In this document: positions 1-9,103 of the stretch, one piece after another | Numbering within the stretch: position 1 is the stretch's first letter | Layout of the letters: every line of letters starts with the position of its first letter | Source of the DNA: Drosophila persimilis | Lineage: Eukaryota; Arthropoda; Insecta; Diptera; Drosophilidae | Length of the DNA stretch: 64,000 bases | Direction: 5' to 3' | Assembly: GCF_003286085.1 (NCBI RefSeq) | Contig: NW_020825349.1 | Location: 1 to 64,000 of the forward strand | The notes under the pieces: model-generated | The model's database searches: none | Told to the model about the DNA's origin: nothing | Seen by the model: the letters and a program-made list of their open reading frames with translations, nothing else | Position numbers and translations under genes: made by a program

Positions 1-489
1 CCCAATTACGATTATGTCGTCTAGGTATGCGAAAGCGAATGGTTCCATGTCGGGTCCGATTACCGAGTCTAGGGCTCTTTGGAACGTAGCCGGTGCTGTT
101 GTGAGTCCGAATGGCATGACCTTCCATTGGTACAATCCTCGCCCTGGAGCTGTAAAGGCTGTGTAGGGTCGGCTCTGTTTTTCCATTGGGATTTGCCAAT
201 ACCCTGACTTTAAGTCGAGCGTGCTAATGTATTTAGCCTCTTTAAGCTGATTTAGAATAAAGTCCATCCGTGGTAGTGGGTATGCGTCCTTCTCTGTTTT
301 TTCGTTTAACAGTCGGTAATCCACGCAGACCCTCCAATCTCCGGTTTTCTTTTTTATGAGAACAATCGGCGAGCTGTATGGGCTGTGTGATGGTTCTATT
401 AGATCTTGCTTTATGAGCTCGTTGATCTCTTTGTTGATGATTTCCATTTGTGCTGGGTTTCTTGGGTAATACCTCTGTTTGACTGGTCC
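1..489 (-). CDS. Reverse transcriptase, N-terminal half (partial, Ty3/gypsy)
   Basis: The minus strand encodes an uninterrupted Ty3-type reverse transcriptase palm. It reads DWRVCVDYRL near 310-339, LDLKSGYWQI near 195-225, and AYLDDIIVIG at 1-30, which holds the two metal-binding aspartates. The window ends there. The frame differs from that of the upstream protease ORF, which stops at 491, so the pol gene of this copy carries a frameshift between protease and RT. An RNase H and integrase would be expected further left. Confidence 0.85.
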
Positions 490-490
490 G

Positions 491-1255
491 TCATCTTTCA
501 GGAATATCCGATGTTTCGTAACATTGCTCACCCCTTCCAGCGTGTTGGATTTTTGTACCTCTGTTTTTAATCCATTTTTCGATTTCTTCGTCCGTCGGTT
601 CTGTTACTGAGTTTCTTGCGTTTTCCTCCTTTCTGTTTGGGTTTGGTTCCCCGTTGAAGTTTACCGTGGCTTCTCCACACGTTATTGATGTGCCTGCATC
701 CTTTAAAAATTCCATTCCTAGTATGGGGGTATCTGGGACCCCTGTCATGATTAGGAATGATTGGTTGGTCTCTTTTCCCCCTAGTTCTACCGTTAGTTGG
801 ATTCTCCGTGTTGTTCTCCGAGTGCTTCCATCCGCTAGCCGGATTAATCTGTTTTCCACTCCTTCGATACCTTCCTCTTTTAGTTTTTCGGCCGTCTTTT
901 CGTTTATCATGCATCTTGTTGCCCCTGTATCGATGATTACATCCATCAGTTGTGATCCGATCCTGGCCCGTCCTAAAAGCTGGTTCTTGTTAAATATTAG
1001 TTGTGTGTTGTCCCGCTCCGCTGGTTTTGGGCCACAGGAGGTTCGCGGGTTGTTCCTGCGCCCTGTGTGTTTTCCGTTTGTTTTCTGCAGCAGTCTATTG
1101 TGCGTACTCCTTGTTTGTTGCAGGTCCAGCAGTACAGTACGGGTTCCCTGTTGCATGTTCGGGCCTCGTGCCCATAGTTGCCACATCTTTGGCATTTCCT
1201 TTGTCGGTATTGGGCCCTTTGCCAAGCTGGCTGGTCGTTTTGTGGATAGTTCCAT
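491..1255 (-). CDS. Retroviral-type aspartic protease region (Osvaldo-like pol start)
   Basis: Residues about 105-190 form a retropepsin domain: active site IIDTGATRCMI, then a hydrophobic strand and GVPDTPILGMEFL, the second conserved turn of the fold. The first ~85 residues overlap the 3' end of gag in the -1 frame, so the real pol segment most likely begins where gag stops (about 997) by -1 ribosomal frameshifting, as is common in Ty3/gypsy elements. The ORF ends at 491, before the RT core, because of a frame change; this copy cannot make an uninterrupted protease-RT polyprotein. Confidence 0.8.
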   Translation of the reverse strand: MELSTKRPASLAKGPIPTKEMPKMWQLWARGPNMQQGTRTVLLDLQQTRSTHNRLLQKTNGKHTGRRNNPRTSCGPKPAERDNTQLIFNKNQLLGRARIGSQLMDVIIDTGATRCMINEKTAEKLKEEGIEGVENRLIRLADGSTRRTTRRIQLTVELGGKETNQSFLIMTGVPDTPILGMEFLKDAGTSITCGEATVNFNGEPNPNRKEENARNSVTEPTDEEIEKWIKNRGTKIQHAGRGEQCYETSDIPER

Positions 1256-2109
1256 TGGCGCCCTGTAATTTTTGAGAGTCCGGCATCTGTCTCAATTTTT
1301 TCGAATTCCTCTGTGATGATCATGAATTCTGACAGCGTTTGGAATTCTCTCCTCTTCACGTATAATTTAAGCGGCAGCCGGCAGTTCTGGTATATTATTT
1401 CCAGTTTTTCCTGCTCTGTGTAGGTTCCGAACCTCATTAACTTCCTTATTTCTTGGATATAGTCTCGAACTGGTTCTGTTTCCTCTTGTTTTCGCTCTGC
1501 CACTTGTTTTGCCAGCTCCTCTTGGTATCTGGGGGATATGAAGTTCTCTTTTAGTCCGACCTTTGCATCCTCCCATGATGTGATTGGCGCTGGTTTTGTG
1601 TGCCACCAGTCTAGTGCGCTTTCTTCCAGGATTATCGGCATTGCGAATACGAGGTGGTCCGGTTCTACCCCGTAGGTTTCTGCTAATTCCTCCATCCTGC
1701 TCAGGAATTCTAGCAGCCCTCCTTTTCCTGTAAAGATCAGGTCCCACTTGCGTATTTTTTCTATTATCGCTACTGCTTCTGGCGATCCTTTCTTTATTTG
1801 TTTTGGAAATAGGGATTTCTTCCTGCCTGTCCTGGTCTCCCCTTGGCTCTCTTCCATTGTTGGTTTTTGTGGTCCTCCTTTTGGTGACTGTTGCCTTGGG
1901 CTCTTGGTTCTCGGGCTTTTTCCTCGTGTTTGGGTATTTGCTAGTTGTTCTAGCCTCTCTCGCATATGTATTGGGAGGTCTGTTCTCTCTGAAAATTGTA
2001 GTAGTTGTTTCTTTTGGGTTTCTTGTCCCTCCAGTTTCTCCAATCCGAATTCTTCGCAATAGTTTTGCAACTCCAGTTTCGTTGCTTGGTTTATCCATTG
2101 TTTTGCCAT
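997..2109 (-). CDS. gag: Gag polyprotein with one CCHC zinc knuckle (Osvaldo-like, copy 1)
   Basis: A 370-aa intact Gag. The N-terminus is charged with a proline/serine-rich linker (about residues 62-90, repeated SPRxxSP motifs). A retrotransposon-gag-like helical core with the motif ALDWWHTKP lies near the middle, followed by a zinc knuckle CQRCGNYGHEARTC (C-x2-C-x4-H-x4-C) and a second cysteine pair (CWTC). It would form the virus-like particle and package element RNA. The start lies about 50 bp downstream of the PBS, as expected. The duplicate at 10344-11456 differs at very few residues. Confidence 0.9.
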   Translation of the reverse strand: MAKQWINQATKLELQNYCEEFGLEKLEGQETQKKQLLQFSERTDLPIHMRERLEQLANTQTRGKSPRTKSPRQQSPKGGPQKPTMEESQGETRTGRKKSLFPKQIKKGSPEAVAIIEKIRKWDLIFTGKGGLLEFLSRMEELAETYGVEPDHLVFAMPIILEESALDWWHTKPAPITSWEDAKVGLKENFISPRYQEELAKQVAERKQEETEPVRDYIQEIRKLMRFGTYTEQEKLEIIYQNCRLPLKLYVKRREFQTLSEFMIITEEFEKIETDAGLSKITGRQWNYPQNDQPAWQRAQYRQRKCQRCGNYGHEARTCNREPVLYCWTCNKQGVRTIDCCRKQTENTQGAGTTREPPVAQNQRSGTTHN

Positions 2110-2145
2110 CTTGACTTTGAGATTATGTTTCTTATGCTACCACAA

Positions 2146-2160
2146 CCTGCTCGGGCGCCA
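2146..2160 (-). promoter_or_regulatory. Primer binding site of the Osvaldo-like element
   Basis: On the minus strand TGGCGCCCGAGCAGG begins one base after the LTR end. TGGCGCCC is the complement of the 3' end of tRNA-Lys, used by gypsy-class elements and lentiviruses. Copy 2 (11493-11507) has one substitution at its 3' end. Confidence 0.8.
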
Positions 2161-2161
2161 C

Positions 2162-3573
2162 TGTGACGACGCTTCGGCCGGGGTATGCTCGTCGCGCCGG
2201 GTTCCACAGAAATTTGTTTGATCTCTGGGTGTGGTAGCTGAAAGAGAGTCTCGTGGTTCAAGAATAAGGCAGGCTGGGATCGGTAATAAAAGAGATAGAG
2301 TTAGATTTATTGTGCTTAATGGTACAAAGTTTAGTAGTTGCGCGGGTGTTTTTTGCGGCGGGCTCGTCCTTCGGGGTCGTCCTTCGGTTGGGCCGCACGT
2401 GGCGGATGGTTGCGGGCGGGGCCGGGGAGTCGTCTGGCCGGATCGACGGAGGTCGTCTGTGCTTCGCGGGGAAGGGTGTTGCGTAGGGTTACTGCGCTCC
2501 GAGGAGTGATTCTGTGGAGGAGGGTTAATGCGCTCCGAGAAGAATTAAAGGTTGCGGAGGGTTAATGCGCTCCGAGGGGGGGGGTAATGTTGCGGAGGAC
2601 GAATGCGCTCCGAGGCGAATTAAATGTTGCGGAGGGTTAATGCGCTCCGAGGAGAAGTAAATGTTGCGGAGGGTGAATGCGCTCCGAGGAGAATTAATGT
2701 TGCGGAGGGTTAATGCGCTCCGAGGAGAATTACTGTTGCGGAGGGTTAATGCGCTCCGAGAAGAAGTAAATGTTGCGGAGGGTGAATGCGCTCCGAGGAG
2801 AATTAATGTTGCGGAGGGTTAATGCGCTCCGAGGAGAAGAAATGTTGCGGAGGGTGAATGCGCTCCGAGGAGAATTAAATGTTGCGGAGGGTGAATGCGC
2901 TCCGAGGAGAATTAATGTTGCGGAGGGTTAATGCGCTCCGAGGAGAAGTAAATGTTGCGGAGGGTGAATGCGCTCCGAGGAGAATTAATGTTGCGGAGGG
3001 TTAATGCGCTCCGAGGAGAAGTAAATGTTGCGGAGGGTGAATGCGCTCCGAGGAGAAGAAGGGAGGCGGAGGTTTAATGCACTCCGAGGAGGATGGGAGG
3101 ATCGCTGGGTCTGCTGGTGGCTGCTGCTGATGCTTACCTCTCCACTGGCCGGAGCCGAACTGATGCTGATCGCTCTGGCGGAGCTCCTTTTATTCCCAAA
3201 ACGCGGCTGATCTTACGGTCTGTCCCTAGCGCGTTGTGCTGCGGGGCCCTAACGCGTTTGCACGGGCCGGCTGATAGTGTGCCCGTTGGCGCGTGGGTTA
3301 TGGCCACACTTGGTCCGGTCAGCTGGGGGTGTGCCCGTGGCTGGCTGTGCTACGGGCCCATTGGTGGGGCTCAGCTGTGGTTTGTTTGTTTGTATTGTTT
3401 GTTTATTTATATTTCTTTTATTCTGTAGCAGGTCTTCATGTATTGTCGCTTATGTTCTACTTATCCTACTAATACTTATTTTCTAATCTTCATGGCTTGT
3501 CTTGGTGATTCTATTGAGGTTGGTTTGGTGTTTGTGGCGCCGGCGCTTGGTTTTCCTGGCGCTGGGCGTCACA
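2162..3573 (-). repeat. 5' LTR of Osvaldo-like element (1412 bp)
   Basis: The LTR is bounded by a perfect 7-bp inverted repeat, TGTGACG at 2162-2168 and CGTCACA at 3567-3573. The inner end sits one base from the tRNA-Lys-type PBS; the outer end abuts mdg-like RT sequence. It contains a ~36-bp minisatellite (2477-3091) and a GC-rich segment. The copy-2 LTR is 1302 bp; the difference is about three repeat units. Confidence 0.9.
2477..3091. repeat. LTR minisatellite, about 17 units of ~36 bp
   Basis: Tandem units built on GTTGCGGAGGGTTAATGCG followed by CTCCGAGGAGAATTAA, alternating between GTTAATG and GTGAATG variants. I count 17 occurrences of the GCGCTCCGAG core (the last is GCACTCCGAG). Small ORFs running through the array are artefacts of the repeat. 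Confidence 0.92.
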
Positions 3574-4713
3574 TCTTTTTACATAATCTATACGTCTTTA
3601 CGTCTATAATAATTGCAAAATGCAATAAATCGTCTAGCGCTGTCCGCTTCATGTGGGACTGGATAGTTTTTGATGACGTCATATTTCTTGTCATCTGGCA
3701 AGATTCCTTTATCTGTGCATTTATGACCAAGAAAGGTCACTTCATGCATAAAAAATGAACATTTTTGTGTATGTAATTTTAGGTTGTGTTTCCTACATAT
3801 CTCAAAAATATCTGTTAAGTTTTTAAGCATATGTTTTTCGGAACAACCCATGACTATTAGATCGTCCATATACAGGAAGGCTTGCGAAGCTTCAAGTCCA
3901 GAGAATGCCAGCCATTGCTCGTTGAAAAAGACGTTATATTTCGCGAACTTTCTTCTAGTTCGATTTGATGAAAACCTGACATTAAGTCAAGGCATGAGAA
4001 ATACTTTGCTCTACCTAGTTGATCCAAAATGTTATCAATTCTATGTAGTGGAAATTTGTCGGCCAGGAGTTTTTTGTTTATTGGACGATAGTCAACTACT
4101 AATCGCCATTTCTTTTGTTCTGAACCCGGAAGAGCTTTCTTTAGGACAAGTAGAAGTGGGCTGTTGTATTCTGATACGGATGGTTCGACAATATTGTCGT
4201 TGATTAATTTTCCTACTTGTTTTTTAATTTCGTCAACTTGGCTATGCGGGCTTCGATAGTTCTTTATATATATAGGTTCGTCATCCCTCAATCTCAATTT
4301 CTGTTTATAAAAATTATTTGTTGTGATTGATTCGGTTTCAAGCCCGAATACGTCACTAAAATTGGTGCATAGTTTAGTTAATTGCTTTTTGAATTGTACT
4401 GGGAAATGTTTGGATAATTCAGCTATGACAGTTTTTTCTCGGATTTTTTGAGTTGTTTGAATTACCTTGTAATTCGAAAGTGATTCATATTGTATGTTAT
4501 TTATATGTACTAATTGGTTGGTACTGGTTGTATTCAGCAATCGGACAAATGTATTATTTTTTGAAGTTATTGTATTTGCTATATAAATACCAGGTTGAAT
4601 TTCCTGGTTTGGGAGTAATATGGTTTCTATATCGGACGTTAATTCTATTTTTCTGACAACTTGTGATCTTGCTGGTAGGAGAATTGTATTGTTACCAGAA
4701 CTGTATGTTATTG
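3574..4713 (-). mobile_element. mdg1/mdg3-like Ty3/gypsy element, pol fragment (copy 1)
   Basis: This minus-strand pol segment is bounded on the left by the Osvaldo-like LTR and on the right by the copia-like LTR. Its upstream continuation (protease and gag) lies on the far side of the copia-like insertion, at 9104-10167. The family assignment, mdg1/mdg3/412-type, is from the appearance of RT and Gag and is tentative. Confidence 0.8.
3588..4540 (-). pseudogene. Reverse transcriptase of mdg-like element, broken
   Basis: Two overlapping minus-strand ORFs (3857-4540, 227 aa; 3588-3869, 93 aa) together cover an RT. The first carries WRLVVDYRPINKK, the LPxxDxIL helix region and FSCLDLMSGFHQIEL. 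The second carries the catalytic YMDDLIVMG and a typical FLGHKCTDKGI turn. The conserved PFGL/FQR segment that should join them is missing, so there is a deletion plus frame change near 3855-3925. The C-terminal side is cut by the Osvaldo-like LTR. The identical break in unit 2 shows it predates the tandem duplication. Confidence 0.85.
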
Positions 4714-4920
4714 TGTTAAAAATGTAATCGATACTATTGTTTGAATAAGCAACAATTATCTGGCAACACTGTATTGTATCGTGCTCATAATGTATATACC
4801 ACTTTACTCACTCTCAAATAAACGTTTAACCGAACCACTACGTGTCTCTTGTATCAGCTCCGTTTTATATATCGCTTATATATAGAACGGTAAACTAAAA
4901 CGGTACAATTATATCCAACA
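4714..4920 (+). repeat. 5' LTR of copia-like element (207 bp)
   Basis: Begins TGTTAAAAATG and ends ATCCAACA (TG...CA). By eye it is identical to both LTRs of copy 2 (13951-14157 and 18313-18519), which suggests a recent insertion. It contains a TATATA stretch and an AATAAA signal. Confidence 0.92.
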
Positions 4921-4938
4921 TTGGTTATGGGCCCAGAG
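4921..4938 (+). promoter_or_regulatory. Primer binding site matching internal initiator tRNA-Met
   Basis: TTGGTTATGGGCCCAGAG directly follows the LTR. From established knowledge, Drosophila copia and 1731 prime from a cleaved initiator tRNA-Met using this GGTTATGGGCCCAG sequence, so the same mechanism is inferred here. Confidence 0.85.
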
Positions 4939-5045
4939 TTCGTTGTTTCGGCTTAATAACAGACTAAAAAGCGTCTGGGTTTGAGTGTCGGTTGTGCTAA
5001 ATTGTCAACAGTTATTTTGTGCACACACGCGGAACAATTAGCAAC

Positions 5046-6239
5046 ATGAATTTGTCAAATCAAATCGAAAAACTTGATGAGGGCAATTACAGTGTATGGC
5101 ATATGGCCATGAAAAGTGTCCTGGTAATGACAGAATTATGGGATGTAGTCTGTGGAAAATGCAGTGGAGGAGATGCCGCAGCTGTCGAGAAATGGAATAA
5201 ATTGGATCAGAAAGCAATGGCGTACATAACCTTAAATGTTAAGGCATCGCAGTTTGTGCACATAAAGACGTGCGAAACATCAGAAGTCATATGGAAAAAA
5301 TTAAAGGAACTGCACATGCCAAAAGGCCCCATCCAAAAGGTGCAACTTTATCAAAAACTTATTCGACTAAATATGCAGCAGGGCGATGATGTGTCCGCCT
5401 ATGTCAATTCTTTTGTAGAGACAATTGAAAAATTGGCGGAACTGGACATAAAACTCCACGATGAGCTAAAAGTCATCATGTTATTGAGCAGTTTGCCCGA
5501 ATCTTGGGAAAATTTTGTAGTCGCGATTGAAACGCGTGACGAGCTGCCAAAATTTGAAGCTCTTAAAGTAAAAATGCTGGAAGAAGGCACCAGAAAACAG
5601 GAGAAGGCTGAGCGCGAAAATCATTCGGCCACACAAGCAGTATACACACATACACAGCTCAGATCGCGAGAAAACGAGAATGTCGAGAATAACGGAACCA
5701 AGAACGACGGGAACACAGGCGTAAAGCAACAATTCAAGGGAAAATGTTTCAAATGCGAAAAAACTGGTCATCGAGCAAGCGAGTGCAGATCTAAGAAAAA
5801 GGGTAGCAAAACAAATGGACAAAGAGAACAGGCAAGCAGTTTAATGCACTGTTTTGTCGGAGAGCAGCAAAAGAGAGTTTGGTGCGTAGATAGTGGCGCA
5901 ACATCGCACATGTGTTGCGATCGCAGCATGTTCCTAAACTATGTCGAGAAGGAAACATCGATAATGTTGGCTACAAATAAGTTCGTCTCATCACCCGGAT
6001 CTGGTAATGTTAAAATTCTGGGTGAAAATATTTTAATAAACTTGCAAAATGTGTTATACGTCTCCGAATTACATATGAATTTTTTCTCAGTGAGCACAGC
6101 AGCTAAATTCGAGAATTCTACTACATTTATTGGAAAAGTGGCACTGATTAAAAATAAAAAAGGAGAAACAATAATAAAAGCCAAGCAAGAAAACAATTTG
6201 TATGTGTACAAACAGTGCTCAGAAAAAAGTGCAGTTTAA
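5046..6239 (+). CDS. Gag and protease of copia-like element (copy 1)
   Basis: Open from 5019, but the second ATG at 5046 (MNLSNQIEKLDEGNY) fits the copia Gag start best. The protein has a UBN2/copia Gag domain (LDEGNYSVWHMAMK... to about residue 190), a zinc knuckle CFKCEKTGHRASEC, and an aspartic protease site (VWCVDSGATSHM). It ends at an in-frame TAA at 6237-6239; the integrase continues in the same frame from the next codon. This is therefore the N-terminal part of a single-frame polyprotein interrupted by a nonsense codon. The stop is present in both copies. Confidence 0.9.
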   Translation: MNLSNQIEKLDEGNYSVWHMAMKSVLVMTELWDVVCGKCSGGDAAAVEKWNKLDQKAMAYITLNVKASQFVHIKTCETSEVIWKKLKELHMPKGPIQKVQLYQKLIRLNMQQGDDVSAYVNSFVETIEKLAELDIKLHDELKVIMLLSSLPESWENFVVAIETRDELPKFEALKVKMLEEGTRKQEKAERENHSATQAVYTHTQLRSRENENVENNGTKNDGNTGVKQQFKGKCFKCEKTGHRASECRSKKKGSKTNGQREQASSLMHCFVGEQQKRVWCVDSGATSHMCCDRSMFLNYVEKETSIMLATNKFVSSPGSGNVKILGENILINLQNVLYVSELHMNFFSVSTAAKFENSTTFIGKVALIKNKKGETIIKAKQENNLYVYKQCSEKSAV

Positions 6240-7028
6240 ATGTTGAACACAATTTCTCCTGCAATGAATTGGCATAATAGGTTTGGCCACCTTAATTTCC
6301 AAGATTTAAAACAGTTGAACGATAAACAGCTTGTTCATGGCATGAACTTTGAAAATGTGAAAATGGAAATCAATTGTGATACATGTAACAGAGCAAAAAT
6401 ATGTGCATTGCCGTTTCAACAGAAGTTAAATCGTACAACGGAGCAAGTACTTGAGCTAGTGCATACAGATGTATGTGGCCCAATGAATGTAAAATCGATC
6501 GGCGGCAATCGCTATTTTGTGACATTTATTGATGACTACTCGCGCAAGATATTTGTATACATTATGCACGCAAAAAGCCAAGTTTTCGAAAAATTCAAAA
6601 TGTTCAAAAGTTTTGTGGAATGCCAAACGGGCAACAAAATAAAGGCTGTGCGCAGCGATAATGGCACAGAGTATGTAAATAAGGAATTTTCTGGTTTTTT
6701 GAACGAGTGCGGTATACAAAGGCAACTGACGGTTCCCTACACCCCTCAGCAAAACGGTGTAGCCGAGAGAGCCAATCGAACAATTGTAGAGATGGCAAAA
6801 AGTATGCTAATCCATGCAAAGCTGGAGGAGTTCTTGTGGGCAGAGGCTGTTACCACGGCAGTTTACTTGCGAAATAGATGTCCCACAAAAACCTTAAGTG
6901 GCGGTACACCATTCGAAGCCTGGAAAGGACGCAAGCCATCAGTAAAACACCTGCGAGTATTCGGATCTCGCGCATTTGCTTTGGATAAGACCAGAAGAAG
7001 CAAATTCCAGGCAAAAGGCAAAGAATAA
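6240..7028 (+). CDS. Integrase of copia-like element (copy 1)
   Basis: In frame with the upstream gag-protease ORF. It has the HHCC zinc-binding domain (HNRFGHLN ... CDTCNRAK), then the rve catalytic core with its acidic triad in HTDVCGP, RSDNGTEY and GVAERANRT, and the start of the GKRP-type C-terminal domain (AWKGRKPSVKHLRVFGSRAF). It stops at TAA (7026-7028) inside the otherwise open frame; the following codons to the next ATG (7110) are open and continue the conserved IFVGYS region. Two nonsense codons therefore split pol into three pieces. Confidence 0.9.
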   Translation: MLNTISPAMNWHNRFGHLNFQDLKQLNDKQLVHGMNFENVKMEINCDTCNRAKICALPFQQKLNRTTEQVLELVHTDVCGPMNVKSIGGNRYFVTFIDDYSRKIFVYIMHAKSQVFEKFKMFKSFVECQTGNKIKAVRSDNGTEYVNKEFSGFLNECGIQRQLTVPYTPQQNGVAERANRTIVEMAKSMLIHAKLEEFLWAEAVTTAVYLRNRCPTKTLSGGTPFEAWKGRKPSVKHLRVFGSRAFALDKTRRSKFQAKGKE

Positions 7029-7109
7029 ATTTTTGTCGGCTACTCCTTTACAGCAAAAGCTTACCGCCTGTACGATCGAGAGAACCGTACAATAATTGAA
7101 AGGCGTGAT

Positions 7110-9038
7110 GTGAAATTTATAGAAGGTGAGATTGACACAAAAAGCATTGAGAATTGTGGTATTTCAGATCGAAATGACGATTTCATGACAAATATACTCC
7201 GCCTTGAGTCAATTAAAGTTCCTGATCAACACTCATATGCACCTTTAATTGCTGATCATGCAAATTCCAGCAGTGACTCCAGCGAAGTGGAGGAGGAGTT
7301 TTTGAGCGCAAGTGAACCTGACGACAATTCCGTGAGTGGTCAAGAGGTGCCACCACAAGAGAATGTAGTACAGCGTGGGCGTGGCAGACCAAAAATCATC
7401 CGCAGCGGTCAACCTGGGCGACCGAAAAAGCAGTACCAGGCAGTGCTCAATAGTTTCCTAAATCAGATGGATGACACTGAGACACCACAGTCAGTTGCTG
7501 AAGCATTGCAAGGCGATCATTCTCAAAATTGGAAAGAATCAATGCAAACGGAATACGACGCTCTTCAGGAAAATAACACGTGGTCATTGTGTGAACTCCC
7601 TCCAGGACAAAAAGCCATTGGTTCCAAATGGGTTTTTCGAATTAAGAGAAACAAGGATGGTCTCATCGAGAAGTTCAAATCTCGATTGGTTGCTCAAGGC
7701 TGTGGGCAACAATTTGGAGTAAATTATTGGGAAACGTTTTCACCTGTAATTCGGTACGAGACCATTCGCATGTTGTTCGCAATTGCTGCAGAAAAACAGC
7801 TGTATATGCATCAAGTAGATATATCAAATGCTTACCTGAACAGTAAACTCCATGAGACTGTGTACATGAGGCAGCCTCAGAATTTTGTCGACAAGCATCA
7901 TCCAGAAAAAGTTCTAAAGCTGCGTAAAGCACTTTATGGACTCAAGCAATCCGGGCGAGTATGGAACAAAACGCTCGACGAGGTATTGTCTACCATGGGC
8001 TTCAAGAGATGTAAGAACGAGGCATGCTTGTACGTCAAGAAAGATGAGCAAACATACAGCTATATTGCAGTCTACGTCGACGATTTAATTATCGCATGTC
8101 CAAACAAAAATGACATAGCCGTAATTAAGAAGAAGATCGCATCAAACTTCAAGATGCACGATGGCGGCCCCATAAACTTTTTCCTAGGAATGGAAATTGA
8201 GCGAGACGGTGAACAGGGTTCGATTTCGTTTTGCCAGAAATCGCATATTCAAGGACTATTGGACACGTATGGCATGAGCAAGTGCCGTCCAGTCAGCACA
8301 CCGCTCGACCCGGGCTATCAAGTTGGCTGCATTGATAATAATTGTGTCAAGGTAAATGTAACACAATATCAGTCATTAATTGGTTCCCTTATGTATTTAG
8401 CAGTCTTGAGCCGACCGGACATTTTGCACGCAGTAAGCAAACTGTCGCAACGAAATACTGATCCCCATGCAGAGCACGAGACGGCTGCAAAACACATTCT
8501 AAGGTATCTGGCTGGTACGAAGAATTTGGGCATCTCATACCGTAGGTGTGGTGAACCAGTAAGAGGTTTCGCTGATGCTGACTGGGCCAATGACAGGCTC
8601 GATAGAAGATCTTATAGTGGATACGCATTCTTCCTAGCAGGCAGTGCTTTTTCTTGGACTTCAACTAAGCAAAGTGTTGTCGCGTTGAGCAGCACTGAAG
8701 CTGAATACATAGCACTATCTATGGCTGCTAAAGAGGCTATTTATTTACGAAGACTTCTCGACGAGATTGGTTGGTCAACTGTTACAGAGCCTTTAACCAT
8801 CTATGGCGACAACATCAGTTCGCAACATATTGCTCAAAATCCGGTACATCACAAACGCACGAAGCACATTGATATTAAGTATCATTTTGTTCGCGAAAAA
8901 GTAGAATGTAATGAAATTATACTAGAATACGTATCGACAAACGGCAATGTTGCAGATCTACTAACAAAATGTTTAAGCAAGAAAAAACACGACGACTTTG
9001 TTAAATTACTTGGAATGACAAAGTTAAACATGCGGTAG
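7110..9038 (+). CDS. Reverse transcriptase / RNase H of copia-like element (copy 1)
   Basis: 642 aa, same frame as the preceding ORFs. An acidic linker with an AT-hook-like GRGRPKI/GRPKKQ stretch precedes the copia RT (GSKWVFRIKRN, ALYGLKQSGRVW, catalytic YVDDLIIA), then RNase H (GFADADWAN, STEAEYIAL, YGDN, ADLLTK). This domain is intact here, while copy 2 has a +1 frameshift in it. The product would copy element RNA inside the particle, but it can be made only if the upstream stops are read through or supplied in trans. Confidence 0.92.
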   Translation: MKFIEGEIDTKSIENCGISDRNDDFMTNILRLESIKVPDQHSYAPLIADHANSSSDSSEVEEEFLSASEPDDNSVSGQEVPPQENVVQRGRGRPKIIRSGQPGRPKKQYQAVLNSFLNQMDDTETPQSVAEALQGDHSQNWKESMQTEYDALQENNTWSLCELPPGQKAIGSKWVFRIKRNKDGLIEKFKSRLVAQGCGQQFGVNYWETFSPVIRYETIRMLFAIAAEKQLYMHQVDISNAYLNSKLHETVYMRQPQNFVDKHHPEKVLKLRKALYGLKQSGRVWNKTLDEVLSTMGFKRCKNEACLYVKKDEQTYSYIAVYVDDLIIACPNKNDIAVIKKKIASNFKMHDGGPINFFLGMEIERDGEQGSISFCQKSHIQGLLDTYGMSKCRPVSTPLDPGYQVGCIDNNCVKVNVTQYQSLIGSLMYLAVLSRPDILHAVSKLSQRNTDPHAEHETAAKHILRYLAGTKNLGISYRRCGEPVRGFADADWANDRLDRRSYSGYAFFLAGSAFSWTSTKQSVVALSSTEAEYIALSMAAKEAIYLRRLLDEIGWSTVTEPLTIYGDNISSQHIAQNPVHHKRTKHIDIKYHFVREKVECNEIILEYVSTNGNVADLLTKCLSKKKHDDFVKLLGMTKLNMR

Positions 9039-9103
9039 TTAGTTTAAAATGATAATATGTAGCTTAAGAAGAAGTGTTAAAAATGTAATCGATACTATTG
9101 TTT

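Larger units (their letters stand above)
1..3573 (-). mobile_element. Ty3/gypsy LTR element, Osvaldo/Ulysses-like, 5' part (copy 1)
   Basis: Reading on the minus strand: 5' LTR (3573-2162), PBS (about 2160-2146), gag (2109-997), protease, then reverse transcriptase running off the window at base 1 within the YLDD motif. It is inserted in the RT gene of an mdg-like element, so its 3' half and 3' LTR must lie left of this window. The assignment to the Osvaldo/Ulysses group rests on the long LTR, the single CCHC gag and general appearance, and is tentative; the Ty3/gypsy superfamily assignment is firm. Confidence 0.85.
4714..9103 (+). mobile_element. Ty1/copia LTR element, copy 1 (3' LTR truncated)
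   Basis: 5' LTR 4714-4920, PBS, gag-protease, integrase, RT/RNase H, then only the first ~29 bp of the 3' LTR (from 9075). A 469-bp deletion relative to unit 2 fuses the LTR stub to mdg-like protease sequence at a TTT microhomology. The element is inserted in the mdg-like pol gene; TATTG precedes the 5' LTR (4709-4713), matching the TSD seen after the intact 3' LTR of copy 2. Confidence 0.93.

Noticed and set aside
2477-3091. Regular ~36-bp repeats resembling a CRISPR array
   Set aside because: No unique spacers between repeats, whole units are near identical, and the array lies inside an LTR of a eukaryotic retrotransposon.
2231-3486. Several plus-strand ORFs across the Osvaldo-like LTR
   Set aside because: They are GC-rich frames through the LTR and minisatellite with no recognisable domain, and they recur only because the LTR is duplicated.
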